A DNA stretch of 64,000 bases from Rhodothermales bacterium (GTDB taxonomy: Bacteria; Bacteroidota; Rhodothermia; Rhodothermales; Bin80). The notes below the pieces were generated by a model that made no database searches, was not told where the DNA came from, and worked only from the letters and a program-made list of their open reading frames with translations. The stretch is from the NCBI GenBank assembly GCA_028278205.1, contig JANQES010000143.1:62001-126000 (forward strand). Reading direction: 5' to 3'. The position numbers and the translations under genes were made by a program. Each line of letters starts with the position of its first letter. Position 1 is the stretch's first letter. This document shows positions 25,993 through 34,759 of this stretch, one piece after another.

Positions 25993-27861
25993 CTACCGAT
26001 ATCCGGCGGCTTGCAGGTGGAAGAGTTCGGCGTAGCGGCCTCGGTGGGCCAGCAGTTCCTCGTGCGTGCCGATTTCCAGGAGGCGCCCGTCGTCGAGCAC
26101 AAGGATGCGGTCGGCCATGCGGACGGTCGAGAAGCGGTGCGAGATGAGCACGGCGGTCTTGTCTTGCGTCAGGTCTTTGAAGCGTTGGAAGACTTCATAC
26201 TCGGCGCGGGCGTCGAGCGCGGCGGTCGGCTCGTCGAGGATCAGGATCTGGGCGTCGCGCATGTAGGCGCGTCCGAGGGCCACCTTTTGCCATTCGCCGC
26301 CTGAGAGTTCGACCCCGGCGGCAAAACGGCGCCCCACCATCTGATCATACCCGTCAGGCAGGCGACCGATGACGGTGTCGGCCAGGCTTTGCCGGGCGGC
26401 ATGTTGGATGCGCGGGCGGTCTTCGCGCGCGTCGATACGCCCCACGGCAATGTTGTCGCTGGCCGTCAGGTTGTAGCGGACGAAGTTCTGGAAGATGACA
26501 CCGATCTCGTTGCGCAATTCGTCGAGGTCATACTCGCGCAGGTCGTGGCCGTCGAGCAGGATGCGGCCTTCGTCGGGGTCGTAAAGCCGGGCCAGCAGCT
26601 TGACGAGCGTGGTCTTGCCGGCGCCGTTTTCGCCCACGAGCGCCAGCGCCTCGCCCGCCTTCAGCGTGAACGACACGTTGCGCAGCACCCATCGATCCGT
26701 CCCCGGATACCGGAAACTCACGTTTTCGAACCGGAACCCCTCGCGTACCGGATGCGGGAACGGACGGGTTTCTGCCGGGGAGGCAATCTGCGGTTCGATC
26801 TCGAAAAACTCGAACAAATCCCGCAAAAAAAGCGACTGCTCGGCGATGCGGGTAAAGCGCGTGAGCATGCCTTCGAGCAAGGAGCGCAGGCGGCTGAACG
26901 AACCGGCCAAAAACGTCAAATCGCCGATGGAAAAGGCGCCGGTGACGGTGCGGTAGATGATGAAAACGTAGGCGGCGTAATACCCGACCGTGCCAATGGC
27001 GGCTAGCGTCACACCCCAGCCCGCCCGGCGCACAGCCAGTTGCCGGTTGGCGAGGTAATAGGCGTCGGCCAGGCGTTTGTAGCGATCTGTCAAGAAATCG
27101 GCCAGGCCGAAGATGCGGACCTCTTTGGCCGTGGTGTCGCTGGCGCCGGTATACCGCAGGTAGTCGAGTTCGCGGCGTTCCGGGGTCCACTGGAACATGA
27201 GCGAATAGTTGAGGCCGTTGAAGTGCGCCTCGCCCAGAAACGCCGGGATGAGCGCCACGGCCAGCAGCACAATCAACCACGGAGCAAAGACGACAACGCC
27301 GGCGCCCAGGAAGAGGATCGTCACGAGGTCTTGCGCCTGCCCGAAGACCTGATTCATCAGCAGGATGCGGCTCGTGGTCTGGCGGCGGGCGCGTTCGAGG
27401 CGGTCGTAAAAGTCGGCGTCTTCGAAGTGGGCCAGGTCGAGGCGGGCCGCGTGGTGCATCAGTCGCACCGACGTCTCGTTGGTGAACAGGTCGCCGAGGA
27501 GGCTGTCGAGCAGCGCCACCGCGCGCCCCAGACCGTCCGAAAGAACCGCCAGACCGAGTTCCATGGCGACGAACGTCCACAGCAGCGTCAACTCGTCGAA
27601 GGCCGGCACCCCGCCGAGCGCCGCCAGCCGCACCACCTCGTCGATGATGAGCTTGCCGACGTACAGCATCGCCAGGGGCAGACCGGCGCGCACCAGACGC
27701 AGCAGCAAGCTGCCGAGTGTCATCGCCGGGCTGACCTGCCAGACGAGGCGAAACAGGGGCGGCAAATTACGCAGCGCCGTGAAGCGTTCGCGCAGGCTCG
27801 GGGTCTTTTTGTCTTCCTGCCCGTTGCGCCCGCGATGTCCGTGTATAGCGTGAAAATCCAT
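25993..27861 (-). CDS. ABC exporter, fused membrane and ATPase domains
   Basis: A 622-residue half-transporter of the ABCB/MsbA type that works as a homodimer or with another half in the inner membrane. Residues about 40-340 form the six-helix domain; the ATPase domain has Walker A GENGAGKTT, signature LSGGEWQKV, Walker B ILILDEPTAALDA and an H-loop ISHRFSTVR. The variant LSGGEW, instead of LSGGQ, is common in a subgroup of exporters near lantibiotic and lipid transporters. The cargo is unknown. It stands alone with a promoter region of about 350 bases upstream. Confidence 0.88.
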   Translation of the reverse strand: MDFHAIHGHRGRNGQEDKKTPSLRERFTALRNLPPLFRLVWQVSPAMTLGSLLLRLVRAGLPLAMLYVGKLIIDEVVRLAALGGVPAFDELTLLWTFVAMELGLAVLSDGLGRAVALLDSLLGDLFTNETSVRLMHHAARLDLAHFEDADFYDRLERARRQTTSRILLMNQVFGQAQDLVTILFLGAGVVVFAPWLIVLLAVALIPAFLGEAHFNGLNYSLMFQWTPERRELDYLRYTGASDTTAKEVRIFGLADFLTDRYKRLADAYYLANRQLAVRRAGWGVTLAAIGTVGYYAAYVFIIYRTVTGAFSIGDLTFLAGSFSRLRSLLEGMLTRFTRIAEQSLFLRDLFEFFEIEPQIASPAETRPFPHPVREGFRFENVSFRYPGTDRWVLRNVSFTLKAGEALALVGENGAGKTTLVKLLARLYDPDEGRILLDGHDLREYDLDELRNEIGVIFQNFVRYNLTASDNIAVGRIDAREDRPRIQHAARQSLADTVIGRLPDGYDQMVGRRFAAGVELSGGEWQKVALGRAYMRDAQILILDEPTAALDARAEYEVFQRFKDLTQDKTAVLISHRFSTVRMADRILVLDDGRLLEIGTHEELLAHRGRYAELFHLQAAGYR

Positions 27862-28060
27862 GGGTGAATGGTGATGCGTGATGGTGTTTTTAAGGAGGGT
27901 AAACGCCTCTCAAATTATTTTATTTCCATTACAACTATTGTATAGACAATAATCATTTTTGATCCCTTTCTTATGTGATTCAAATCTCAGGTTGAATTAT
28001 CATGTTTCAAACCTTGTTTGCTATTCTTCGTTCTTTGAACCTATCCGAAAACTCTTTTTC

Positions 28061-28160
28061 CATGTCATCCCGAGCGAAGTCGAGGGATCTCCCCGGTTGA
28101 AGGATGTCTCTACGGGGGAGATCTTTCGACTCCGCTTCGCTCCGCTCAAGATGACACATG
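28061..28160. repeat. TGTCATCCCGAGCGAAG palindromic element
   Basis: Left arm CATGTCATCCCGAGCGAAGT (28061 on) and right arm ending in CTCAAGATGACACATG (28160), closed by GGGATCTCCCC/GGGGGAGATC. This word is, from memory, a widespread intergenic repeat in many phyla. The rest of the gap 27862-28212 is AT-rich with no gene. Confidence 0.85.
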
Positions 28161-28212
28161 GAGAGGTTTTGCGATAGCTTATTTGGGGTGCCCGAAAAAA
28201 CCCAATCAGGCC

Positions 28213-28980
28213 ATGTTTCTGCTAAAAAAGATCGTCTCGGCGTTGATGAATCCGTTGCCGGTGTGTCTCTTGCTTCTGCTCATCGGCGTGGTGCTGCTGT
28301 GGCGAGGCAAGACGCCGAAGTGGGGCCGTCGTTTCACCACGGCGGGCTTTGTGCTGCTGCTGTTGTTGTCTTTCGAGATCATTCCGGGGCAGGCCGTGCG
28401 CGCGTTGGAGAATGATTATCCGGTCTTTTCTCCGGCGGATCATCCCGGCGTGGCGGTGGAGTGGGTGGTGGTGCTGGCCGGCGGCATTCGCAACGAGCCG
28501 GGGCTGCCGCCTAACGAACAGCTTACCGCCAGCTCGCTGGTGCGCCTCGTCGAGGGGCTTCGCATCCTTCAGTTCTACCCGGACGCCCGCCTGCTGCTGG
28601 CCGGCAAAGGGTTCTTCAGCGACATCCCCGAAGCCGTCGCCATGCAAGGCGCAGCGGCGTTTCTGGGCGTCGATTCGTCTCGCGTCCAGCTAGAGGCGGA
28701 GTCCATCGATACGGCGGATCAGGCTGTGAAAATCCGCGCCATCGTAGGCGAGGATCCGTTCGTGCTGGTCACCTCGGCGATGCACCAGCGGCGGGCCATG
28801 GCGTTGTTCGAAAAGCAAGGGATGCGCCCGCTGCCGGCGCCGGCCCGGTATCGCGTTCGGTTCGAGGGCACGGTCGGTTTCAGTTCTTTCTTCCCCAGCG
28901 CGGGCCACCTGGGCAACCTGCAAGCCGCCTGGCACGAATACCTGGGCCTCGTCTGGGGCCGCCTCAACGGACAGCTTTAA
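28213..28980 (+). CDS. YdcF/ElyC-like DUF218 membrane protein
   Basis: A 255-residue protein with two N-terminal helices (about residues 8-28 and 38-56) and a DUF218 domain in the periplasm. The domain is marked by WVVVLAGGIRN, ARLLLAGKGF, the conserved ESIDTADQA (glutamate and Asn/Asp positions) and VLVTSAMHQRRAM. Relatives (E. coli ElyC, SanA) affect peptidoglycan or envelope integrity. I choose ATG 28213 over a TTG at 28183. It is monocistronic between two palindromes. Confidence 0.85.
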   Translation: MFLLKKIVSALMNPLPVCLLLLLIGVVLLWRGKTPKWGRRFTTAGFVLLLLLSFEIIPGQAVRALENDYPVFSPADHPGVAVEWVVVLAGGIRNEPGLPPNEQLTASSLVRLVEGLRILQFYPDARLLLAGKGFFSDIPEAVAMQGAAAFLGVDSSRVQLEAESIDTADQAVKIRAIVGEDPFVLVTSAMHQRRAMALFEKQGMRPLPAPARYRVRFEGTVGFSSFFPSAGHLGNLQAAWHEYLGLVWGRLNGQL

Positions 28981-29070
28981 TTGCAACCGCAGATGGACGC
29001 GGATGGGCGCGGATAGTGTGGTAATCTGTGTAGATCATCCGCGTCTATCCGCGTCTATCTGCGGTTGCAA
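28981..29070. repeat. GCGGATGGAC-word inverted repeat
   Basis: TTGCAACCGCAGATGGACGC at 28981 pairs with GCGTCTATCTGCGGTTGCAA at 29051-29070, with additional GCGCGGATAG/CTATCCGCG units inside. The right arm supplies the last residues (ATADRRG) and the TAG stop of the M20 peptidase. A one-arm relative is near 22000-22016. Confidence 0.88.
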
Positions 29071-30142
29071 AATACGACCGAATAATCCCCTTATACACCT
29101 CCACAGCCCGTTCGACCTCGGCGATCTCGATGTGTTCGTCGGGGGTGTGCGAGCGTTGGCTGATGCCGGGGCCGATCTTGACCGTCGGCACGTCGTGGAG
29201 GAAGAGCCAGTCGGAGGCGGTGGGTGAGCCGAAGGGTGCGGCCTCGGGCAGGGCGGCGCGGCAGGCCTCGACGATGCGTTCGGATGTCGCCGTCGCCAGC
29301 GGGATGATACGCTTGCTATGCACCTTCACCTCCGATTCGAGCAGGTCGCTCATCAGGGCGATGATCTCCTCGTGCGTATAGGCGGGCGTGGTGCGGATAT
29401 CGACGAAGAACGAGCACAGGTTGGGCACGACGTTGCGCGCCTTGCCGCCCTTGATGACCGTCACCGTCAGCGTGGGTTTGCCGAGGAAAGGGTCTTCGCG
29501 GTCGAAGGCGTAGGCGTCGAGGCGTTGGATGTCGCGGGCGGCTTTGAGGATGGCGTTGTCGCCGAGGTGGGCGCGGGCGGCGTGGGCGGTCCGTCCGTGG
29601 GCGTGGACGTGGAGGATCAGCAGGCCTTTTTGCGCCACGCACGGCTGCAACTCCGTCGGCTCGCCGACGAGCGCGGCGCTGATGGGAGGGAGGTGCGGGC
29701 GGAGGTTTTGCAGGCCGTTGTAGGTGCCGCCGAGTTCTTCGCACGCCGTCAACGCTACCATCACCTGACCGTTTTTCGGCGTCCAGCCTTCGGCAGCCAG
29801 GTCGAGCACCGCCGTGGTCATCGCTGCGCCGCTGGCCTTGGCATCGACCGTGCCGCGCCCGTAGAGTTGACCATCCACCTCCACCGGGTCGAACGGGTCG
29901 TAGGGATGCTTTTTCGAGGGCGCGACGACGTCGAGATGCGAGTTGAGCAGCAGGCGATCCGGCCCGTCGCCGAGCCAGAAGTAGACGTTATCCTCAAACC
30001 GTTCCACCGGCAGCCCGGCCCGCTGCGCGTAGTCCTCGACGAAATCAGCAATCGGCCCTTCCTCGCGGCTCAACGACGGAAAGCGCACGAGGTCTTTGAG
30101 GAGTTCTACGGCGTTGTGCCGGTCGGTGGAGGATGGGGGCAT
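29045..30142 (-). CDS. M20 peptidase, N-acyl-ornithine/citrulline deacetylase type
   Basis: A 365-residue cytoplasmic zinc amidohydrolase (ArgE/LysK/DapE family). Metal and catalytic residues are visible: HLDVV (first His and Asp), GRGTVDAKA (bridging Asp), CEELGG (catalytic Glu and metal Glu) and a late SDWLFLHDVP. It is the last gene of the arginine operon. In organisms that use an N-acyl-ornithine carbamoyltransferase, this enzyme removes the acyl group from N-acyl-citrulline, and I infer that role here. The final seven residues are encoded by the palindromic repeat. Confidence 0.87.
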   Translation of the reverse strand: MPPSSTDRHNAVELLKDLVRFPSLSREEGPIADFVEDYAQRAGLPVERFEDNVYFWLGDGPDRLLLNSHLDVVAPSKKHPYDPFDPVEVDGQLYGRGTVDAKASGAAMTTAVLDLAAEGWTPKNGQVMVALTACEELGGTYNGLQNLRPHLPPISAALVGEPTELQPCVAQKGLLILHVHAHGRTAHAARAHLGDNAILKAARDIQRLDAYAFDREDPFLGKPTLTVTVIKGGKARNVVPNLCSFFVDIRTTPAYTHEEIIALMSDLLESEVKVHSKRIIPLATATSERIVEACRAALPEAAPFGSPTASDWLFLHDVPTVKIGPGISQRSHTPDEHIEIAEVERAVEVYKGIIRSYFATADRRG

Positions 30143-30172
30143 GCGGCTGCGTTTTCGCTTTCTGGCGGGGAG

Positions 30173-30267
30173 GGTGTTATAGTGTTCCAGTGTTATAGAG
30201 TTTTAGTTCTTTAAAATCAGACAACTATAACACTAAAACACCATAACACTAAAACACTCGAAACACT
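30173..30267. repeat. GTGTTATA-word inverted repeat
   Basis: Left arm 30173-30210 (GTGTTATAGTGTTCCAGTGT and on) and right arm 30222-30267, five complementary words. It fills the 124-base gap between argB and the M20 gene of one operon. Confidence 0.88.
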
Positions 30268-31067
30268 CACAAAACCACCCTCGTCGCGTAGGCTCGTGCC
30301 AGCAGGTCGTCCGGGGCGAGGATGAAGACCTCGGCGATGCCGGCGCTGAGGGCTTCGAAGGCTACGTGGAGCTTGACGCCCATGCCGCCGTTGATCCAGC
30401 CCGTCGCGAGGCCGTGGTCGTAGGTTTCGCGGGTGCAGTGGGCCAGGTGAGAATCGGCATCGTCGGCGACGCGGCGGACGCCGCCCGATTGTGTCACCAG
30501 AAACAGTTGCTCGGCCTTCAACGCGGTGGCGATAGCGTGGGCGACGGTGTCGGCGTTGACGTTGTAGAGTTGCCCGGCGTCGTCGATGCCCAGCGGCGCC
30601 ACGATGGGTACGAAACCGGCCTTCAGCAAGCTCTCCAGGACCGTCGTCTCGACGCCCTCCACATCGCCGACCCAGCCGAAATCGACCGTTTTGCCATCGA
30701 TCTGCCAGGGCGGGCGTTTGTGGACGCGCAGCAGGCCGCCGTCGGCGCCGGAAAGCCCGACCGCCGTCAAGCCGTGTTTGGCCGCCTGCGACACCAGCCC
30801 GGCATTGACCGACCCGCGCAAGGTCATCTGGACGATGTTCAGATCAAGATCCGACGTCACGCGGCGCCCGTGGACGATCCGGGGTTCGTGGCCGAGGCGG
30901 TGGGCTAGCTCGGTAGCTTGCTTGCCGCCGCCGTGGACGATGACCACCGGCGTGGTTTCGTGCAGGTGCATCACCTGCTGCCAGAACGTCTCCAGGCCCT
31001 CCGGCTCTTCCAAAACCGCCCCGCCGATCTTGATGACGATGGGCTTCGATTTCTTGAAGGTTTTCAT
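30267..31067 (-). CDS. argB: N-acetylglutamate kinase
   Basis: A 266-residue amino-acid kinase phosphorylating N-acyl-L-glutamate, the second step of arginine synthesis. The ATP/phosphate loop IKIGGAVLEE, the glycine-rich VHGGGKQ and the C-terminal GINGGMGVK-like segment (GWINGGMGVKL) identify the family. It has no N-terminal ArgB regulatory helix of the arginine-sensitive hexameric type, suggesting a dimeric form without that feedback. Gene order in the operon is argG-argC-argD-argF'-argB-argE-like. In bacteria that use succinylated intermediates, this enzyme acts on N-succinylglutamate, so the acyl group remains open. Confidence 0.92.
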   Translation of the reverse strand: MKTFKKSKPIVIKIGGAVLEEPEGLETFWQQVMHLHETTPVVIVHGGGKQATELAHRLGHEPRIVHGRRVTSDLDLNIVQMTLRGSVNAGLVSQAAKHGLTAVGLSGADGGLLRVHKRPPWQIDGKTVDFGWVGDVEGVETTVLESLLKAGFVPIVAPLGIDDAGQLYNVNADTVAHAIATALKAEQLFLVTQSGGVRRVADDADSHLAHCTRETYDHGLATGWINGGMGVKLHVAFEALSAGIAEVFILAPDDLLARAYATRVVL

Positions 31068-31114
31068 GTCGTAGTCCGTTGTCGGTGATCCATCTATTTA
31101 TTGATCGATGGGCC

Positions 31115-31185
31115 AGGGCGTACTGATATTCAGAATGAAAAATCAAGCTCAAATCGGCTTTTCAGAATGAATGTCAGTACGCCCT
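31115..31185. repeat. AGGGCGTACTGA palindrome
   Basis: A 71-base palindrome: AGGGCGTACTGATATTCA at 31115 pairs with TGAATGTCAGTACGCCCT at 31168-31185, and inner TGAAAA/TTTTCA continues the stem. It is a single long hairpin, not a tandem-word element. Its end coincides with the argF' stop codon (31184-31186). Confidence 0.9.
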
Positions 31186-32269
31186 AAGCGCCGTCTTCGG
31201 CATGAGCGGGCGCAAATAAGGAGGCGCTCAGTCGTCCAGACACCCTTTCCTCTTCTCTTGGATTCAGATCCCAAACGTGCTCCAGGATTGCTTTTTGGGC
31301 GTGAAGGCGGAATTCAGCTTGCAGCAGATGGATAGCCTGCGGCCCGTCGAGCACGGCATCATCGACGACTACGCCCCGGCGGACGGGCAGGCAGTGCATG
31401 AAGGCGGCCTCGTTAGTGCGCGCCATCAACTCGGACGTCACGCGCCAGTCTTTGAAATCCTGCCGCCGCGCGGCTTCGGCGTCCGGATCCTGGTAGATGA
31501 GCGGGCCGCCCCAGGCCTTGGCGTAGATCACATCGGCGTCGTCGAAGGCAGCGGCCTGATCGGTGGATTCTTCGACGGTGAGGCCGTGCCGGGCGGCGTA
31601 GTGTTGCGCCTGATCCATCACGCCGGGGTCGAGGCCGTAGCCGTCGGGGCGAGCCACCGTCACCTGCATACCCAGCCGCGCGGCCATCAGCAAAGCTGAA
31701 TTCGGGACAGCCATCGGGAGGGCTTTGGGATGGTAGGTCCAAGTCAGGACGAACTTTTTACCTTTGGCCGCGCCGTCGAAGTGTGTCATCAGCGTGGAGG
31801 CGTCGCCGAGGGCCTGGCAGGGATGGTAGAAGGCCGATTCGAGGTTGACCACCGGCACGGTGGCGGCGTCGAGGATCGCGCGCATGAGCGTCTCGTCGCG
31901 GTCCTGCGCGTAATCGGTGCCGGAGGCGAAGACGCGCACGCCGAGGGCGTCATAGTAGCGCGAGAGCACGCCGACGGCTTCGCGGATGTGCTCGGCCTCG
32001 GTGCCGTCCATCACCTTGCCGTCTTCCCAGGCGAAGCCCCAGGTGCCCTGTCCGGGCGTGATGGTCGTGACGTGGGCGCCAAGCTGCGCGCCGGCCAGTT
32101 CCATCGACGTCCGCGTGCGCAACGACGGGTTGAAAAACAACAGCGCGAGGCTCCGGCTCGGCGCCGCCGGTGTCCAGGTTTTACCGGCCCGGTAATGCCG
32201 CAGCGCCGCCGCAATGTGCGCCGCCCACACCGAATCGTCGAGCACGTGCCAGTCGAAGAGGTGGTTCAT
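31184..32269 (-). CDS. argF': N-acyl-ornithine carbamoyltransferase
   Basis: A 361-residue transcarbamylase of the N-acetyl/N-succinyl-ornithine class, not classical ornithine carbamoyltransferase. The carbamoyl-phosphate site reads FFNPSLRTRTSME, with HPCQALGDAST, LTWTYHPKALP and HCLPVRRGV as further class motifs. The segment VMDGTEAEHIRE aligns with the region that sets acyl specificity: as I remember it, Xanthomonas acetyl-specific enzymes have Glu and Bacteroides succinyl-specific ones have Pro at the sixth position, while here it is Ala. The genes on both sides encode the matching pathway steps. The usual argH (lyase) and an N-acylglutamate synthase are not in the window. Confidence 0.9.
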   Translation of the reverse strand: MNHLFDWHVLDDSVWAAHIAAALRHYRAGKTWTPAAPSRSLALLFFNPSLRTRTSMELAGAQLGAHVTTITPGQGTWGFAWEDGKVMDGTEAEHIREAVGVLSRYYDALGVRVFASGTDYAQDRDETLMRAILDAATVPVVNLESAFYHPCQALGDASTLMTHFDGAAKGKKFVLTWTYHPKALPMAVPNSALLMAARLGMQVTVARPDGYGLDPGVMDQAQHYAARHGLTVEESTDQAAAFDDADVIYAKAWGGPLIYQDPDAEAARRQDFKDWRVTSELMARTNEAAFMHCLPVRRGVVVDDAVLDGPQAIHLLQAEFRLHAQKAILEHVWDLNPREEERVSGRLSASLFAPAHAEDGA

Positions 32270-32278
32270 TTTTCGAAA

Positions 32279-32348
32279 GGGAGCGTGGGGGAGAGGGTGA
32301 GGGAAGGTAAATCACCCTTTTTCCCTCTCGCCCTTTTCCCCTGTCTCC
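32279..32348. repeat. GGGAGAGG-word inverted repeat
   Basis: Purine arm GGGAGCGTGGGGGAGAGGGT (32279 on) and pyrimidine arm CACCCTTTTTCCCTCTCGCC (from 32313). It fills the argD-argF' gap almost completely (81 bases) and lies upstream of the argF' start. Confidence 0.85.
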
Positions 32349-32349
32349 G

Positions 32350-33537
32350 TTAAGTGAGTTGAGGGGTTTGGGTCTGATGAATCGCTTGTTCAAAGGCTGC
32401 CACGAACGCCGCCACGTCATCGTCCGAGGCGGTGAGCGGGGGCATCAGGCGGATGACGTTCGGATCGCCCGATCCGCCGGCCAGGACGCCGCCTTCGCGC
32501 AACGCAGCCAGCACAGGTTGGGCCGGGCCGTCGAGTTCAAGCCCGATCAGACAACCCCGCCCGCGTACGCTTTTCACCAGCGGGCCAGTCAGGGCGTGGA
32601 TCTGCTGGTGGATGATTTTGGCGCGATCCATCAGGCCGTCTTCGAAGATTGTCTCCAGCGAGGCGGTGAGGGCGGCCATCGCCAGCATCCCACCGCCGAA
32701 GGTCGAGCCCTGGTCGCCGAGTTGCACCCCGGCGGCGATGGCGTCGGAGGCCAGCACCGCGCCGACGGGCAGGCCGGAGCCGAGGCTCTTGGCCAGCGTG
32801 ATCAAATCGGGCGTCATGCCGACCTGTTCGGAGATCGAAAACGTGCCGGTGCGGCCCACGCCGGTCTGCACTTCGTCGAAAATCAAAAGCACGCCGTGCC
32901 GGTCGCACAGCGCGCGCAATCCCTGGTAATAAGCATCCGGCGCCTGCACGATGCCGGCCATACTCTGAATCGGCTCCAGGATGACGGCGGCCACGTCGTC
33001 GTTGGTCGTCAACACTGCCTCTATCGCATCGAGATCGCCGAAGGGGACGAAGTGGGTTTCGGGCAAAACGGCGGTGTAGGGGCCTCTGTATTTGTCGCCC
33101 CACGTCGCGGCGAGGCTACCGAGCGTGCGCCCGTGGAAGCCCTGCTTCATCGCGACGACGCCGGTTTTTCCGGTCGTTTTACGGGCGAGTTTGAGGGCGG
33201 TCTCGTTGGCTTCGGTGCCCGAATTGCAGAAAAAGACATGCCCCAGTCCATCCGGTGCGACCTCGGCCAGCAGCGCGGCAGCGCGGGCGCGCACCGGGCT
33301 GTAGGCGACGTTCGAATAAAAGACCAACTGCGCTGCCTGCGCCTGCACCGCCGCCACCACGCGAGGCGGGCAATGGCCCAACAGCGTCACGCAGTGGCCG
33401 CCGTAAAAGTCGAGGTAGCGTTTTCCGTCGGCGTCCCAGACGTAGCTGCCCTCGCCGCGCACGAGCGCCAGCGGCATCTTTTTGTACGTCGGGATCTGGA
33501 AGGCGTCTTCCTGTTGGATGATTTCCTGGGTGGTCAT
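32350..33537 (-). CDS. argD: N-acylornithine aminotransferase
   Basis: A 395-residue class III PLP-dependent aminotransferase converting N-acylglutamate semialdehyde to N-acylornithine. Seen are the glycine-rich GHCPPRV region, FFCNSGTEANETALKLAR, the aspartate region LLIFDEVQTGVGRTG and the PLP lysine in LITLAKSLGSGLPVGA. Length is typical. It lies third in the arginine operon. Some family members also take N-succinyl-diaminopimelate, so a second job in lysine synthesis is possible. Confidence 0.93.
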   Translation of the reverse strand: MTTQEIIQQEDAFQIPTYKKMPLALVRGEGSYVWDADGKRYLDFYGGHCVTLLGHCPPRVVAAVQAQAAQLVFYSNVAYSPVRARAAALLAEVAPDGLGHVFFCNSGTEANETALKLARKTTGKTGVVAMKQGFHGRTLGSLAATWGDKYRGPYTAVLPETHFVPFGDLDAIEAVLTTNDDVAAVILEPIQSMAGIVQAPDAYYQGLRALCDRHGVLLIFDEVQTGVGRTGTFSISEQVGMTPDLITLAKSLGSGLPVGAVLASDAIAAGVQLGDQGSTFGGGMLAMAALTASLETIFEDGLMDRAKIIHQQIHALTGPLVKSVRGRGCLIGLELDGPAQPVLAALREGGVLAGGSGDPNVIRLMPPLTASDDDVAAFVAAFEQAIHQTQTPQLT

Positions 33538-33543
33538 CTTTGT

Positions 33544-33625
33544 GGTGTTTTAGTGTTATGGTGTTTGAGTGTTTTAGTTGTGTGATCGAGAAGAACTAGA
33601 TACTCAAACACTCGACCACTCGAGC
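33544..33625. repeat. GTGTTTTA/GAGTGTT-word inverted repeat
   Basis: GTGTTTTAGTGTTATGGTGT (33545 on) faces CTCAAACACTCGACCACTCG (33603 on). The right arm is inside argC and encodes its last residues (SSV) and TGA stop. It fills the argC-argD gap of 66 bases. Confidence 0.82.
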
Positions 33626-34653
33626 ACGTGAGGAAGGAGTCCCGCCGTCTCCGGCCATCCCATCACCAGATTCAGGTTCTGCACCGCCTGCGACGCCGCG
33701 CCTTTGAGTAAATTGTCGAGCGCGAAGCCGACGACCAGATGATCGCCCTTCACCACCCAGCCGATGTCGCAAAACGGCGTGTGGGCGGCGTAGCGCAGTT
33801 CGGGCAGGGCGCCGGGCCAGAGACGCGTACACGCCGCCCCGCCGTACGCCGCCTCGAACCAGCCCGCGATCTCTGCCTCGCCGATGCCGTCGGGCAGCGT
33901 GACGTGCGCCGTGCCCCAGATGCCGCGCGTCCACGGGCCGGAGACGGGCACGAAAGCGGCCTCGGCATCCGGGCCGAGCGTCTGCTGGATTTCGGGCTGA
34001 TGCTGGTGCGCGAGGATCTTGTAGGCCCGCACGTTGCCGTCCCGCGTGGGATAATGCGTCGTAGCCTTGGCTCTCGTCCCCGACCCTGAGGCGCCGGTCA
34101 GCGCCGTCACCGAAGCCTTCAGCGGCGACAGCGGCAACGCCAGCGGCCAGAGCGCCAGCCCGACGCCCGTGGCAAAACAACCCGGATTCGCTACCCACTT
34201 CGTTCCGGCAGGGTAGGGCGCATGGACTTCCGCCAAACCATACACAAAATCATCGAGCAACGCCGGCGCCGGATGCGTGTAGCCGAACCACGTCTCATAA
34301 AGCCCCGGATCGTCGAATCGAAAATCCGCACTCAGATCCACAATCGCCCCATCGAATCCCTGCTCCAACAGCCCCATCACGGCCTCGACGCCCTTGCCAT
34401 GCTCCGCCGTGATCAGCACCGCATCCAACCCCGACACGTCGAGCGCCGCCGGATCGGTGAAGACCAGATCCGTCTGCCCGCGCAACGTCGGATGCGCCGC
34501 CCAGACCGGCTGCCCGGCGAACGTCCGGCTCGTCACCGTCGCCAGCGTCGCCTCAGGATGGCCCAGCAGCAAGCGGATTAGCTCGCGCCCGGCGTAGCCT
34601 GCTCCGTGGAGGACGGCGATGTTTTTACCGTTTTTTGTTATGGAATGAGGCAT
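33604..34653 (-). CDS. argC: N-acyl-gamma-glutamyl-phosphate reductase
   Basis: A 349-residue NADPH-dependent reductase making N-acylglutamate semialdehyde. The nucleotide loop GAGYAGRELIRLLLGHP, the active-site cysteine in NPGCFATG and the histidine segment AYKILAHQHQPE are all present. I start it at ATG 34653; the frame is open to 34755 only because it crosses a repeat (translated as FWILDC and NPKSKI). It is the second gene of the operon. Length matches the family (about 345). Confidence 0.93.
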   Translation of the reverse strand: MPHSITKNGKNIAVLHGAGYAGRELIRLLLGHPEATLATVTSRTFAGQPVWAAHPTLRGQTDLVFTDPAALDVSGLDAVLITAEHGKGVEAVMGLLEQGFDGAIVDLSADFRFDDPGLYETWFGYTHPAPALLDDFVYGLAEVHAPYPAGTKWVANPGCFATGVGLALWPLALPLSPLKASVTALTGASGSGTRAKATTHYPTRDGNVRAYKILAHQHQPEIQQTLGPDAEAAFVPVSGPWTRGIWGTAHVTLPDGIGEAEIAGWFEAAYGGAACTRLWPGALPELRYAAHTPFCDIGWVVKGDHLVVGFALDNLLKGAASQAVQNLNLVMGWPETAGLLPHVLEWSSV

Positions 34654-34678
34654 CGTCTTTTGGTGTGGATGGTGTCTA

Positions 34679-34759
34679 ATTTTGGATTTTGGATTTGCGA
34701 TTTTGGATTGGGTGCTATTAAGAAAACAATCCAAAATCCAAAATCTAAAATCCAAAATC
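34679..34759. repeat. TTTTGGA-word inverted repeat
   Basis: Left arm 34679-34709 and right arm 34728-34759 with an 18-base loop. The right arm gives argG its C-terminal residues (SDFGF) and TAG stop, and the element fills the argG-argC gap. Confidence 0.88.

Noticed and set aside
33604..34755. Longer argC start giving a repeat-encoded N-terminus (FWILDC, NPKSKI)
   Set aside because: ArgC is cytoplasmic and the family begins at the ATG at 34653; here the repeat is only upstream leader, unlike the exported genes.
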